A stretch of 64,000 nucleotides of DNA, from contig JAJTWR010000398.1 in NCBI GenBank assembly GCA_021613335.1, forward strand, positions 742,501 to 806,500, given 5' to 3'. The notes below the pieces were generated by a model, which ran no database searches, was not told the DNA's origin, and saw nothing but the letters and a program-made list of their open reading frames with translations. The DNA comes from Whitmania pigra (lineage: Eukaryota > Annelida > Clitellata > Hirudinida > Haemopidae). Position 1 is the stretch's first letter. Each line of letters opens with the position of its first letter. Made by a program: the position numbers and the translations under genes. Shown here piece after piece: positions 26,397-53,488 of this stretch.

Positions 26397-29300
26397 TCAA
26401 AATCTGACTCCAGCACCCCAGGGCATGTTTCCACCTTGCATAGGAAGAAATGAGGGATGTTGGACGGCCATTTTCGTCCAGCCTCCCTCTTGGATCTTCT
26501 GATGGGCCGTATTGTTGTCAAGCAGATCGCAGGGCACGCCTTTCATGGCAAACGAGGCCTTGGCCTTCATGGAGTCCTCAGTGGACTGGAAGTAGATGAG
26601 AACTGAGTTGCTGTTTACACTGCAGAATTGCCAAATGGCCTTGCATTGCTGGCAGATCATTTGCAATGAAGCTAGGTCCTGGTGGGAAAAAAATCATCCT
26701 TCAAGAGGCTAGAAATAAACTGCCAATGGGTTATCTAAAAAGTGGACGCGTTAATTAATTTGGCATGCTTGATCAGAAAGCATGGATAAATATTTTATAA
26801 CTTATAAGTTCAATAATTAAAACCTGGTACAACATGAATTAAAAAGTGTAAAAATATTATAAATGATTTAATGTTACTTTAAAATAGTGCCAATAAACTG
26901 AGGTTCAAACAAATAAACCTTACCCCTGAAAACTGCTTGATTAAGAGCCAGTTGTAGGTAAGATTTGCGGTGTTGGGTACTGGTAATAAAAAAGGAAGAC
27001 ATATTACAACCACCATCCCATCATGCACAACTGCACAAAATTGAATGAACTAGTATCGTTAATCTGAATGTTTCCAACAAATGTTGCTAAGTACTTTGAA
27101 AAGTTACCATTACATCACTATCCAATTTTACAAAAACTTTGCCAGTAAATGTTTGAAATCTCAGAATTAAAACCTGAAATGAATCAAAGCATTACATAGT
27201 AGCATGCTTAACTGGCATCTTAAACCTCCTCGCTCCAATTCAAGAGACCAATGGAAAACAAACCTGGCTTGTTTGGCTGCCATGCATTCAACCTGTTGTT
27301 GAACAGTGCATTGTTAGCTCCAGCCCCAAACAGGGCATTGGGGTCATCCATCATCTGATTGACATGCCCCATGGGTGGACCAGACCACATGTTTCCCATT
27401 TCGGATCCTGGTTGCTGGTACTGCTGCATGTACCATGGCAAATCCTTCTTTCCATCGAGCCTCATGTTGTTGAGGAGGTGAGCCAAGACCACTTCTTTGT
27501 CCATCCCTGGGACATTTTTGGACTGTTCTGCCATCATCATCATCATCAATTCTGCATTGTTACCCTGCTGCTGCTGTTGTTGTTGTTGCTGTTGTTGTTG
27601 TTGTTGCTGCTGCATCAGGTGGAGAAGAAGCTTCTGGGCATTTTCCTGTTTGAGTGAAAGTTTAGAAAAAGTCATTATTAAGTGATAAGCTCAACGAACT
27701 GAAAGACTCAGAACATTTTTAAACAGGAATTTCCATAAACCATTGTAAAACAAGACATCTTCAACAAATTGTGCTTGCATTCAAACTGGCACATGCTTTA
27801 ACCTTTAAATAAACAGAGATAAGACTTGCAGGCCACACATGCACACCTCAGCACGGCACAATTAGCCGGCTGATTGCACTAACAAAATAATCAAAGACCA
27901 GTAGTTGAGAGACAAATTAGTCCTGACTAGTGAATGTTTGGCAAACAAATTGGAGAAGAGTATAAGCTTGCTACTTACACAAATAACACTAGCCAACATA
28001 GAATTATTTCTGCTCAGGCAGATTTCAAACAAGGTGCTTTTTTTCTGATATCTCTCCTCAATTATAGCTGTAACTTATAGTTTGATAGTCAAACAAAGGC
28101 TCTAATAATATAAATTTGAGCTATTTCTACAAATCCTCTAAGCTTAATATTCAGAAACAGAAAGGCTTTGGAGGCTAGTGCAAAAATCACTTTATTTTAT
28201 TTATAACTAATATTAACTAAATTAGTTAAATATTAACTAATTACGAATAATAACTAATTAATAACAAGTCCAAAAACCAAACATCACACTCCCCTTTCTC
28301 TATGATATGTGATCGTGAATATCGTGAATTGACAAAACTATTTGGCTAGTTCTCAAAATCAGTAAATACAGAAAGAAATGGTTTTTTCTTGGAAATCAAT
28401 GCTGTCAGAGTACTGAGTTTTAAATGTATTCCCCTTAACTCTGAGTTAATTTAATGTTCAATGAGGGATTCTTAAAATCATATCAATATAACCCAGAACC
28501 AAGAGATTATTATTGTTGTTGTTGCTCTTGTTAATTGAAATCATTATTGCCATTATTATTATTATTTCAGTTATTACCCTCATGACCTTCATGACTGCAG
28601 TCATTAATTATAATCAAACTGTTGTTGCATCTCACACTGATTATAGATAAAACAATTATCACCTGCTGCTGATTAGCGAGGAACATGTTGTTCTGCCCGG
28701 CTGATCCAGGGTAGAGATTCGGAGGGAGCAACTGCTGCCCAGAGAAGTCCATCCTGGATTGAGGAGGCTGGTTGTTGAAAGAGAAAGGAGGAAACTGGGT
28801 GGGCAGAGGTGATGGAGCAGGATTGTGAGCCTTCTGGGGGAAGAGGGGTCTGCCTCTTGGACCTTCGAAGCCATATGGCTTGCCTGCTGTGAGAGATATG
28901 TTAAGGTTTAGTCAATTTTTTTATGTAGGGGCCGATGACAACATGGACGTGAGCACGAGATCAGAAAATGCCTTTTCATATTTACTCATTTGAGCGCTCA
29001 GTTTTTTTTTGTCCAGGAGTAAGCAACGCCAAAGAAAAAAGTCGCCAAAGTATTTCAAATGTCACTCAATCGAGCACAATGAAATTCAATGAAAGCTCTC
29101 AAATTTTTGCGTCATCAAGCGGCTGTGATCACTGAACGCGACCACCATCCGTGATTGGTGCATTTCATGAATAAAGATGAAGGTGCAGTCACATGTGAAA
29201 GATTCTCACCATTGTTGAAGATGTCATTCTTCTGCTCAGATCCCTGCAAGGCTTTCTGTGATCCCTTTAAAGAATTTATGAAAATGAAACCATCAACAAA

Positions 29301-31320
29301 ATTGTCCCTTCTTACATCATCATCACTCTCAACCAAAGCACCTTATTATGCATGGAGATTAATATTCCCAAAATGTAATAGAACAACAAGCAAATTAAGT
29401 TGTCATGGAAACAGCTTTAATTTTTGAAGGGAATCAAGATTTTTTTTAGCAGGAAGATCTTAAGAACTGGCAAATACCAAAACTGGCAAGTGCCAAAATT
29501 ACTTTGATACTTACATGAAATGTTGCTAAGAGATAAAAGAAATATAATTGATTCTATCCACACAAGCTCAGATTTAATGATACCGTGGCTTGCTAATAGG
29601 AGACACCTAGATACAGTACTTGAATGCACTAGAACATTTAGAGAGCATGAATCATATTGAACAAATCGTCTCTATCAAACAAAAAAAATCTCGATTTATG
29701 GTTCATGATGAGTGGTGGTGCAAGATTTTGCAGATCTCCAACAACGAGGAAATTACGCTTGTCATCTCTTGCAAAAAGCATCACTGCTTATAATCAATGC
29801 TGATGATGTTTGAAGTTGGTAACGTCGCAGATAGGTCAGTCAATCACAGATATCGATTGAACTCAACAAAATGAACACAGTCATTTGTTACAAAACAAAT
29901 AACTTCACATCATGACATAATTGAGGTGAATAATTTCACATCAACTTCACTTACAGTCAAAGCAAGCAGCTGTAGCAGTGGGTCCGTTGTAGCTCCATCA
30001 GCTGATCCACTTCCCATCATCTGCAAAGAAATCTAAAGCCTTTAGAATACCAGCACGAATATTTGCAGACCGGTTTCACCACTTTGGGTTATTTATTTTA
30101 GGCAATATAAATGCTTTTCGAACACTCACTCTCTGGCCTGAATTCCAATGATTGTAAATCTGATTGGTTGTGTTCGACTTGTTCATGTCCTCCCACATGT
30201 TTGAGGGACCAGGCAGTTGGGATGCAACTGAGAGGTTGTTCATTATAGGCTGAGAGCTCCATTTGGGAACAGCCTTGGCTACTGGGTCGTCCAGTTTATT
30301 GGCAACAGCAGCAGCGAGGAAAGCCATAGAATCTGCAGGATTCGGAGGCCAAGACTGTTGGCCACTCGGTGTTTCCACTCTTTTTGATCCAAGGTTGTTC
30401 TTCCACACTCCAACTCCGGTGCTTGCCAATCCGGTCAGACCCGAGGAACCCGGACTTCTGCCAGGCTCGCTCCAAACTCCGAAGTTTCTGTCCGATTCCG
30501 AACAATTGGCAATTCGAGCGTTCTGATCCCAGAACGGACCCGTCGTTTCAGGCTGCTGAACTTGAGCTGGTGGTGGGTTGGAATCAGTTTCTTCTCTCCT
30601 TGAACCATACATGCTTCCTTCAATGGCCCAGGGAGTGTCCTGGCGAACGGGCTTTTTGCCCCAGCCTTCGTTGCTGTTGATTCTTTGAGTGATCAGCTGA
30701 GCTCTCTCCATAAAACCCATAGAACCATGGCTTGTTGGTGGTGCTGAAATGCCAGATGAAGAACTGCCAGAATTGCCTTCAGCTCCAATCGAGGCAGGAG
30801 ACTCCAGGTCACTAGATGTCTTTGTTGACTCATTTCCTCCACTGGTGATTGTAGCCTGCTCATCCTTGCTGAAAGAGCTCGAACGACGCAAAAAACCGAG
30901 ACCTTCATTATTAGAAAAATGAGCAAAGGCACTTGGATAATCTCCTGTTGGCTTTGTGCTGCTGTTGGTCATGCACCCTCCAAGCAGAGAAGTTTCTGAG
31001 CTCGTAGAGCTAGCACCGTTTTTCCAGAAGTTATCGAAACCCTGTCCCAGGGCACCGGAAGTTGAGGTAGAAGAACTGCTCTTGGGAAATGCATCTTCAC
31101 CATCATTGGAATCATCACCAAGACCCATGATTCCCTTTAGAAGGTCTCCACCAAGTAGTTTTGTTGGCAGGCTATCATTGAAGACATCATCTACCAGAGC
31201 TCCACCAGAGTTTTGTGGACTCAAGAAATTTTCAGACGCCGATGGAAATCTTATGTCAAAGGCATTGCTGCTGGTCATGTCTTTCCATCCATTGGCCAAA
31301 GGGCCGACTAAAGTTGACAT
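26397..31320 (-). CDS. TNRC6: GW182/TNRC6-family miRNA silencing protein, 7 exons
   Basis: Scaffold of about 751 residues that in this family binds Argonaute through GW/WG tryptophans and recruits deadenylases. Exons: 31320-30130, 30020-29955, 29264-29210, 28886-28663, 27645-27264, 26979-26924, 26678-26397; all phases fit. Exon 1 (397 codons) is low-complexity with 11 tryptophans in GW, WG or W-polar settings (GWKDM, EGWGKK, VWKNN, MWEDM). Exon 5 has a polyglutamine run of about 16 residues, then LPWYM. Exons 6-7 encode an RRM-like fold: NWLLIKQF matches the WLVLKNL strand of TNRC6, followed by LQMIC and NSVLIYFQS. The C-terminus has GGWTK and PWG. It is much shorter than human TNRC6A-C (about 1,700-1,900 residues). 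I see no UBA domain and no canonical PAM2 motif. The ATG at 31320 follows an in-frame stop 33-36 bases upstream, but an acceptor there could join further 5' exons. Confidence 0.9.
27559..27612 (-). repeat. Coding CAG/CAA polyglutamine repeat in GW182
   Basis: Mixed CAG/CAA tract on the minus strand encoding about 16 consecutive glutamines just after LLLHLM in exon 5. Interrupted CAG/CAA use is typical of stable coding tracts. Confidence 0.9.
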
Positions 31321-32323
31321 GCAACAATCGGTCTTACAATCACATTTTAACTAATAATCGTCTTTAAACTACGTGTTAAACAAACGAGTTACGCAATTTA
31401 AGAAATGAAAATCATCTAACCTTCGAGTGACAAACCGTTTAGGCCTGGAAATGCTGAGTGAGTCGCTTGTTTTGACATAATAAATTCTTAGGAAATCAAA
31501 AAGCAGTATATCACCGGAACATAAATATTCAATTCTCGACCACGTATGTTCTTTTCGGAAGTATGGTTACATATCAAAAGCAGACCTTTCGATCCGCAGA
31601 AGTCCTAGCCTGAGCCAAGCATAAAAACAGAAATTGTCGCAAAATGAATCGGCAAAATTTTCCACCTTATTTTCAACAAACAAAGAGAAATATTGCAGCC
31701 CAACGCATTATAACAGCATCCGCAAAAGAAATATCCAGTTTTCAATGAAATTTATCGAAAAATTGTCGACAATAGTGCACTGTCGAAAAAAACCAGAGCA
31801 GTCACTTACCGATAAGGTTATTCCGCTGAGATAAATCATATAAAACACGCCGAAATAAGAAAATAAAAACGTATAATTTAAGTACTTATAACTACTATTA
31901 ATATTCTTGAAAAGTCTCTAACATTGCGAGTAACAGCAGCTACAGTAATTTAATTAACCCTAGCGTAATTATTAGCCCGTACAAGAACAACGGCGGACCA
32001 ATGGCGTTTCATGGTTTGGCTATTTTTTATGAAGAAATAAATACCTCAAAGCCTGCTTTAATATAACAGACACTATTAAATTAAAAAATTTTCAATAATT
32101 ATTACAAGTATTTATATCGAGCTTGATGTCCTACATGTTTATAACATAGTTTAATGTTTAGTAATGGATCGTTAATTAAAAACATTTAATAATTGTTTGA
32201 ATTTATATTTTGTTAATGGCTGCAGTTGATATAAATATTTATTAGTAGTTTTTGTTTATAAAATTTGGAGAAGTGCTTCTCTTGCGCTTAACCGGCGAGC
32301 TGTCGTATATCTGTGCATGAAAC
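31321..32323. promoter_or_regulatory. Divergent intergenic region between GW182 and LSM4
   Basis: About 1 kb separates the minus-strand GW182 start codon from the plus-strand LSM4 start codon. It should hold both promoters and both 5' leaders. I see no clear TATA box placed for either gene. A minimal ATG-TGA upstream frame lies on the GW182 strand at 31345-31340. Confidence 0.55.
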
Positions 32324-33387
32324 ATGGTAAGGAATCGCAAACGTATTTAGTATTACATTCGATTGTATTTTGAATACATTTTGTTTGTAGCTGCCTTTGT
32401 CTCTCCTTAGAACGGCCGTCAATCACCCCATGGTTGGCATTCATTTTCGAAAGAATTAGTTGTCTCACCTAATATTTATCTTTTAATATTTTCTTGATTT
32501 TGCTTCAGTTGGTCGAGCTTAAAAATGGGGAAACCTATAATGGTCATTTGGTGTCATGCGATACTTGGATGAACATAAATCTCAGAGAAGTAATTTGTAC
32601 TTCAAGAGTGAGTGTTAATTACAAATGCTTGATCTGAATATGGTTTTTATCCGTTTTTTAAATTCATTATAATTTGTAAAGCCTTTATTAACATTGTTTT
32701 TTTTATTTGAAAGGATGGTGACAGGTTTTGGAAGATGCCTGAATGCTACATCAGAGGCAGCACAATAAAGTATCTTAGGATACCAGATGAAGTCATTGAC
32801 ATGGTAAAGGAAGAAGTGCAGCAGAAGAACAGAAGCAGAGGGGACATGAGGGGTGCCCCTAGAGGACGTGGTGGCCCAGCAAGAGGTTTTATAACCACTT
32901 TTTAGTTGTGCTTAGTTAGTGGTTGAAAGAATGCTTATGAGGTGTAATATTTTGATCACGTCCATGATTTGACAAAAAATTAGGATCTACTTAAGTCATT
33001 ATTAGGTAAATCTGTCATCAGAGTTGATGGTGAATGAAGTTTTTGTTTTGGTGATATTTGAATCACTTTAATGTGTTCCCAACTAGTTAATGCCCTTCTT
33101 CAGTTCATAATATAAATATCTGAAATTAGTTAGCAATGTTTTCAGCAAAGTTTTATTTCATTACAATATTACATATTTTAGGATTTTTAATTCAGAAGCT
33201 GCAACAGTGCATGGCTATAAATTCTATGACATGGTTTCTGATTACAATTGTTAACTTCGATTTTATTTTTATTTCAGGGTTTTTCGCAAACAGAACAGGA
33301 AAGCCAGAAGCCCAGAAGACACCTAAAGGCACCAACAAGCCACCAAGCAGAGGCAACAGCAAGACTAGGGGAGGCTCTCATGCTTGA
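32324..33387 (+). CDS. LSM4: U6 snRNA-associated Sm-like protein LSm4, 5 exons
   Basis: Subunit of the heteroheptameric Lsm2-8 ring (U6 snRNA 3' end, nucleus) and Lsm1-7 ring (decapping activation, cytoplasm). Exons: 32324-32326, 32391-32432, 32509-32607, 32714-32885, 33278-33387, encoding 141 residues against about 139 in human. The Sm fold is nearly identical to known LSM4: [14 protein letters not shown], then [24 protein letters not shown] (Sm1), and [15 protein letters not shown] (Sm2). The C-tail is RG-rich (RGAPRGRGG) and ends in a basic, Gly/Lys/Pro-rich stretch. Exon 1 contributes only the initiator ATG, followed directly by a GTAAGG donor. An out-of-frame ATG lies seven bases upstream. 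ATTAAA at 33442-33447 is a candidate poly(A) signal. Confidence 0.97.
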
Positions 33388-33977
33388 TCATTATTGTCAA
33401 AAACTTGTAAATAGACCATAAGTGCTGCTTGAACAAAATTCATTAAACTGATATTTCTGGGCTTGTTGAAATTTGATCAGCAAGAATAGATTTAGTCGGA
33501 AATGTTTATCGTAACTTAGTGTGTGGACTTGGCCACACGCATAGCTGGAAATCTAATCTTTGTGAGATTGTTCACCACTCTCAATTGTCTGTTTTATATA
33601 AAAGGGGGACAGCTTGCCACAGCTGGTTAAGTAGATGATCAAGTGTTTTTAAAATTCTATTATTAGAATTTCAATGTGTACGTAAGAGACAGTAAAACCA
33701 GGTGAGTAGCGTATTGCTCTTCGTAGGATTGCCGTCTATTCATTCTCGGCAAATGAGAAAAACAGGTCGATATCCATCAGCTGCTTTACTCCGAATACTT
33801 TGGCGATTTCGGATTACTTAAGCACGCCAGTCAACGATAGGTTTTACTGCCAAGTCAAAGTGACACGTCTAAAACTATATCTATAAACTGTGTCTATTTC
33901 TTACTGAATTTTTTCAAAAGTTAATATTTAGTAGTACTCATATAAGTAACACCAACTGGTTTCATCTCAATCTGGCA
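33388..33977 (+). promoter_or_regulatory. LSM4 3' flank and TATA-containing promoter of the Bcl-2-like gene
   Basis: 590 bp between LSM4 and the next start codon. A TATATAAAAG box lies at 33595-33604. About 100 bases further, CCAG/GTGAGTA (33701/33702) looks like the donor of a non-coding first exon. A possible acceptor lies close to the ATG at 33978, which would put an intron in the 5' UTR. A short palindrome GTGTGG-N6-CCACAC lies at about 33520-33537. Confidence 0.4.
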
Positions 33978-36362
33978 ATGCTTTCAAGAAACTATGACAT
34001 GGAATCTGAGGTTTCACGTGAATTTGAGTCAGAAACAAGGGCGATAGTAATGGATTTTATGGGCCTCGTACCCCTAAGTTGTCCTCCAACTTCAGCCTTT
34101 TTCAAGCCATTCGACGATCCTCTGGAAAAAATTAACGACGAGTTCAGATTTGACCACGATTCCTTCAATAACAATTTAAAAAATAGAAGATCGGTGCCAG
34201 TCTATCGTACTCCCAGAAACCAAAACTCGGGCAGATTCTCTTTGGCAGCTCCAGTGGCAAGATGCTTCAAGCGCGAAAACAGTTTTCGAACCATAATCAG
34301 GAAACGTGATAAACTAGTCGTTCTAGAAGAAACAGCCGAAGAAGTTAACGGAGAGTCTTGCATCGTTTTCTTGCCAGCTGCTTCTAAAACTAATGGAATA
34401 CAGAGATCCAATGAATCAAATGGCCATATCAAGAACGGCAAAAAGAGGGTTAACTTATCGTTAAACGTCGGCGTTTCGAGAGATTACAAACAAATACCGA
34501 TTAGCGAACTAGCGGTACAAAATCAGGCAGCAATATCGTCTTTCTATGGAGACAATTTCGACCCACAGGATGTTCAAATTCTCAGACGAAATGTAGATTC
34601 AACTGATGGAAGCTCGGTAGACAACCGGAATAGTTCTATGTCTCTTTCTCCAAAGAACACCACTGGAACCTTGGTCTTGAACAGCAAAGATAATCATTAT
34701 GTCGACATAAGCAAAATCGGTAGTTTGGAACGACTGGTTGACAAAGGAGAGCTTTCACCAGCAGCAGTTCCTTTGCAAAGTGAACTAAAAGGGCTGCGAT
34801 TGAGTACAATGGAGTCTGGTAAGCACATTTTATGTTTTGTTTTATTCTCACTTTATGCAGAATGTTAGGCTATGACTTATATTCTAAGCTCACTCAATCA
34901 CAGAAAAATGATTCTTCAGAGATTTTTTTATCGTTAAATCACAAAGTTTAGTTTGTCTGACTCAATTTCATGGGCCAAATTACATGCAGTTCCTCGATGC
35001 ATTACAAGCAAATCATTTAATAGGAGGATGAGTTAAATATTTGTAATACCACCACTATCTTACTAGGAATTTATTTATTATTAATTTCTTGTTTAAAGTT
35101 TGCATAGAGAACTGTAACTCTTCTGTAAATGTGTAAAAACACCCGTGATAATGTAAGAATATACTTTTGATCACATATTTACCATGTTTGTTTGGTTATG
35201 TTACAAACTCCTGCTTACTAATTTACATCCCTGAATCTTCATAAAGTTGGGAGAGAAAGCATAATAACGTCAACACAATCACCCATGTCTCCCAGTGCAG
35301 AGGTTGCAGATACTCTGAGAGCAATAGCTGATCAGGTATAAAAATTACCTGATGACAAATTTACCTTCTCAACATCAAATACTTGTTTTCTCTACTCTAA
35401 TTCTACTCCTACTCCATGGGCTATTTACAATATTAGTATGTATTTACAATAACATGATGACTAAGGAAAGTTTTTAGTGAATTTATGTGCCATTTATGCA
35501 TCATCAGCTCATCATTTTGTATTTATCAATTTCTTTCATTGACTGTGTAAAGAGTGATCAGTCATTAAATCATATCAGGTTCAAGAAGAATTTGCTGATG
35601 AGCTCAATGGAGCTGTGGGAAAGCTGGTGTCTTTCGAAGAAAGCAAACGACTCACTTTTGAAGTGCTGAAAGAAGTGGCCATGGAGTTAACAAAAGATAT
35701 TGCACCAGGATGGGCAAAGGTATAAAAAATTAATAAAATGAGGATGACAGTAACCATGTATAATCATGCTTGCTATTGCATTGCCCACTGATATTTTAAT
35801 AATTTACATCTATTAATATTTTTAAGGTTGTCATGCCACTTGTGCTAGGCCAAGCAGCAACAATGGCTTTACTTCTTCTGGGAAACCGCAGTGTAGTTGG
35901 AAAGTTGGTTGACTACACCACAAGATTCCTTTGCGACAACATAGACGACAACTTTTTTGCTTTGAGTGGGGGTTGGGTAAGTGTTATTGGCATCTTTATT
36001 TGATTTTGTATTTTTATGCAAAAAGAATGGTTATTCGGCAAATCATTTTTGACAACAAACTGCACAGTGGTGCGCCAGCTGCAGAAATTAGGCCTTACTG
36101 TAAGAACGAGTCATGTGAAAATTATTGATCAAGGTGACTACCTTTTCCCAGTAAATTTTAGAAACGCATTTGTAATAATCAACGTGATGTTACTCGCAAT
36201 CAGTCGTGCACTGGCTTTCACATTACTGACAACAAACTGAATTATTTTCATGAATAACAACTGAATTAAAAACAACTCGTACACCAGGATGGAGTCAGAA
36301 ACAGTGGTTTCAGAGAGTTTCCCATGTCCGTAGAAGAATTTCAGACAGACGACTCGGACTGA
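33978..36362 (+). CDS. Multi-domain Bcl-2 family protein, Mcl-1-like, 5 coding exons
   Basis: Apoptosis regulator of 431 residues. Exons: 33978-34818, 35247-35335, 35579-35719, 35827-35976, 36288-36362; phases fit. A long N-terminal exon (280 codons, Ser/Asn/Arg-rich) resembles the unstructured arm of Mcl-1. BH3 is TLRAIADQVQEEF (about 303-315), with the Leu-x4-Asp spacing. BH1 corresponds to APGWAKVVMPLVLGQ (about 352-366), where Trp and the following small residues match NWGRIV. Helix 6 has DYTTRFLCDNI. BH2 is LSGGW/DG across the last intron. The final exon adds 24 residues ending in an acidic tail, with no hydrophobic C-terminal anchor. Pro- versus anti-apoptotic activity cannot be read from sequence; the D-G after GGW and the long arm favour the Mcl-1 side. 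An alternative in-frame Met lies at 33999. AATAAA at 36728-36733 may end the transcript. Confidence 0.85.
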
Positions 36363-37242
36363 ACTAAGTTGCCAGTTTAAACTTAGTTTCAGTCCACTAA
36401 TTGTTATCATTTTAACTGATATTTGCATATTAATTGATCTTCATTTGATTATTCATTCATCAGAGTTTTGAGCATCTGATATTTCTTTTCTGTTGAACGT
36501 TAAACGTTTTATAGCCTTTTGGAGTCATAAATATTTGGCTATTTGTGATAAATTTTCAAGAAATTCTAACTTTCTATTGCATAAAAAGCGTTTAAAATCA
36601 GACACGTTAGCAACAATTGATACAATAAACAAGACAAAAAAATATGAAAACATGAAAAGCTCTTGGACAGCACAAAATTTCTCCCATATGAAACCCTTCA
36701 TCTGGAGTTGTTGTCGTCTGGTCTAAAAATAAAACATAAGTCATATGGGAAACATATCCATTTGTTGATTTGCAGAAGATTTACTGCATGAATTCAGCCG
36801 AATATTTGTTGTCGGAACACGGTAAAATAATAGTTAATGCCTGAATGCTTGCAACAAGACCTAACGCAACACAAGCCGACCAACATGTTTTGCAGAGTGC
36901 AAGCAGACAAGACCGGTCACATTAATCGTCAAATATTAAGCAAATAAAAACGTTCAAACAATTACAATATTTGAGACTAAATAAATAAATAAATGGCAAA
37001 TAAGTTAAATTAACACATCGAAGTGGTGTCTCGTTAAGATAAGCAAAGTCTGGGAGTCCAGTGTTTCTGATGTCTATGCTGGTCGGACCGAACACAAAAG
37101 TGGTCAGACGAATGTTCACAAAAATCAATAATGCCGACCACGATGAGATTTCGAACAAGAACAAGTGATGCAACTTTTCAGGGGGCTACCAGACTGATTG
37201 AACGGAAGTTGAAATGATTATTAGCAATTAGTAATCAATCTC
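36363..37242. other. Convergent intergenic region, no gene seen
   Basis: Separates the 3' ends of the Bcl-2-like gene (plus) and the collagen gene (minus). AT-rich unique sequence. Short frames (36493-36726 plus, 36138-36428 minus) are not supported. An unused exon encoding a membrane anchor was looked for here by eye and not found. Confidence 0.45.
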
Positions 37243-50978
<13,736 letters not shown>

Positions 50979-51486
50979 GATAACCCAATGGGGCAACCTG
51001 TTAAAACAAAGTTATTATTATTAATAACAATATAATATAATAATAATTATTATATATATAATGAATATATATATAAATATATATATAAATACTTATATGA
51101 ATGAATATATATAAATATATATATATTATATATATAATAAATTATTATTATTATTAATATTTATTATACATGTAATTATTATATAATATAATAACAATAT
51201 TTATTATATATAATAAATTATTACCTCTAATAAGATAATAATGTAAGTAGTGACTGATCAGTAGTGACATAATTCACCAGCTGGGAAATTATAATAATTT
51301 GAATTTTATGATGATGATGATGATGATCGCAAAATCCGTTATCGGTGCATCTCGATAAGAACCCAACAAAGAGCTTAAAAGTCGAAAAAAGGTGCGAAAG
51401 ACTTTCGTACTAAGTGAAGATTTTTGGCCTCATTAATCTTTCTATTAATAATAACTTTCAGCCATATCAACAACGACAACAAAATA

Positions 51487-51609
<123 letters not shown>

Positions 51610-51814
51610 TATTATATGAATTATAATATGAATTATATATAATTATAATATTATAATAATATAAAGTTATTATTATTAATATAATATTATATTATAATTA
51701 TGATTTAAGATTAATTGGAATGGAGAAGGATGAAAACTTTTGAAAGTGACAATCTAGTCATTAATTAATTAATTTATTCGTTTGTAAATTCACTCATGCA
51801 CTGGTTCATTCATT

Positions 51815-51935
51815 CAATCGTTCAATCAATCAATCAATCAATCAATCAAGCAATCAATCAATCAATTAATCAATCAATCAATCAATCAATCAGTCAGTCA
51901 GTCAATCAATCAATCAGTCAATCAATCAATCATTT
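51815..51935. repeat. TCAA tetranucleotide array
   Basis: AATC/TCAA units with interspersed GTCA variants, about 120 bp. Confidence 0.93.
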
Positions 51936-52083
51936 ACTAGTACAGTGAAATGAAATGATGGAGATCTCAAATGGAATGCGTAAAAATGTAAAAAAAGCCT
52001 TTTAAACGAATCTACACATCCCTCCTTCTTGAATGCATTTCAAAGGCATATTCTACTCCCCTTTGTCTTTGTCGTTTAGCAGT

Positions 52084-52755
<672 letters not shown>

Positions 52756-53488
52756 AGCGATTATGACTACGACTACGATCACTAAAATGATGTGATAAAT
52801 CAATGAATTAATTAACAAATAATTCATCAGATAATTAATTTTCTTCGAGTCAATCATCTTCGAGTTATTCCACATCATTATCTTCAGTCCTCTTCCGCCA
52901 CGTTTACAGATGTAAACCATGGTGTAAATGCTGAAAAGCACTTGCCAATGTTTAATTACCTTTCCTGAGTTTCAGAGCAGAAGTTTGTTTGCGATCTTTA
53001 TTGGCAGAACACCTGTTGATGAAAGTGGTTCGAAAAATGGCAACAAAAAAATGTTGTTGTTGTTGAAATTCCATGTGGCTTCTGCTTTTTAAGTTCTCCG
53101 CTTATTTAGATGTAAACTCTAAAGGCTTCAAAAATCAGTTACCAGAATAACGATCGATTAATTTTGTTGTTTATTTTAGATAGAAATAGTAATTACAAAC
53201 GTAATAGTACTCCACTCTTAATTAAACATAATAATAATAATAATATAATATTAAAAATAATAACATAGTCACAAGGAAAACTCAATATTATTACAACTAT
53301 TACAACATTAACCTCTCTTTATTAGCTAAGGGCAGTTTTACAATTTTAAGCATTGTTTTTATCTAAAATAATAATATTATTACAGTTAAATGATTTATGA
53401 ATTCGGACAACTTTATAAATAGTTTTTACTCATACAGCTACTCTTCAGCTTGCCTGTCGTCAATCCACCCTTAACAATCAGTTTCAAC

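Noticed and set aside
28659..28874. 71-codon minus-strand frame
   Set aside because: It is the wrong frame of GW182 exon 4. The correct frame is fixed by the phase of the 55-bp exon at 29264-29210.
50979..50996. Collagen start further upstream (HWVI segment)
   Set aside because: That extension would need a TTG start. The ATG at 50978 gives a standard signal peptide and follows an acceptor-like site.
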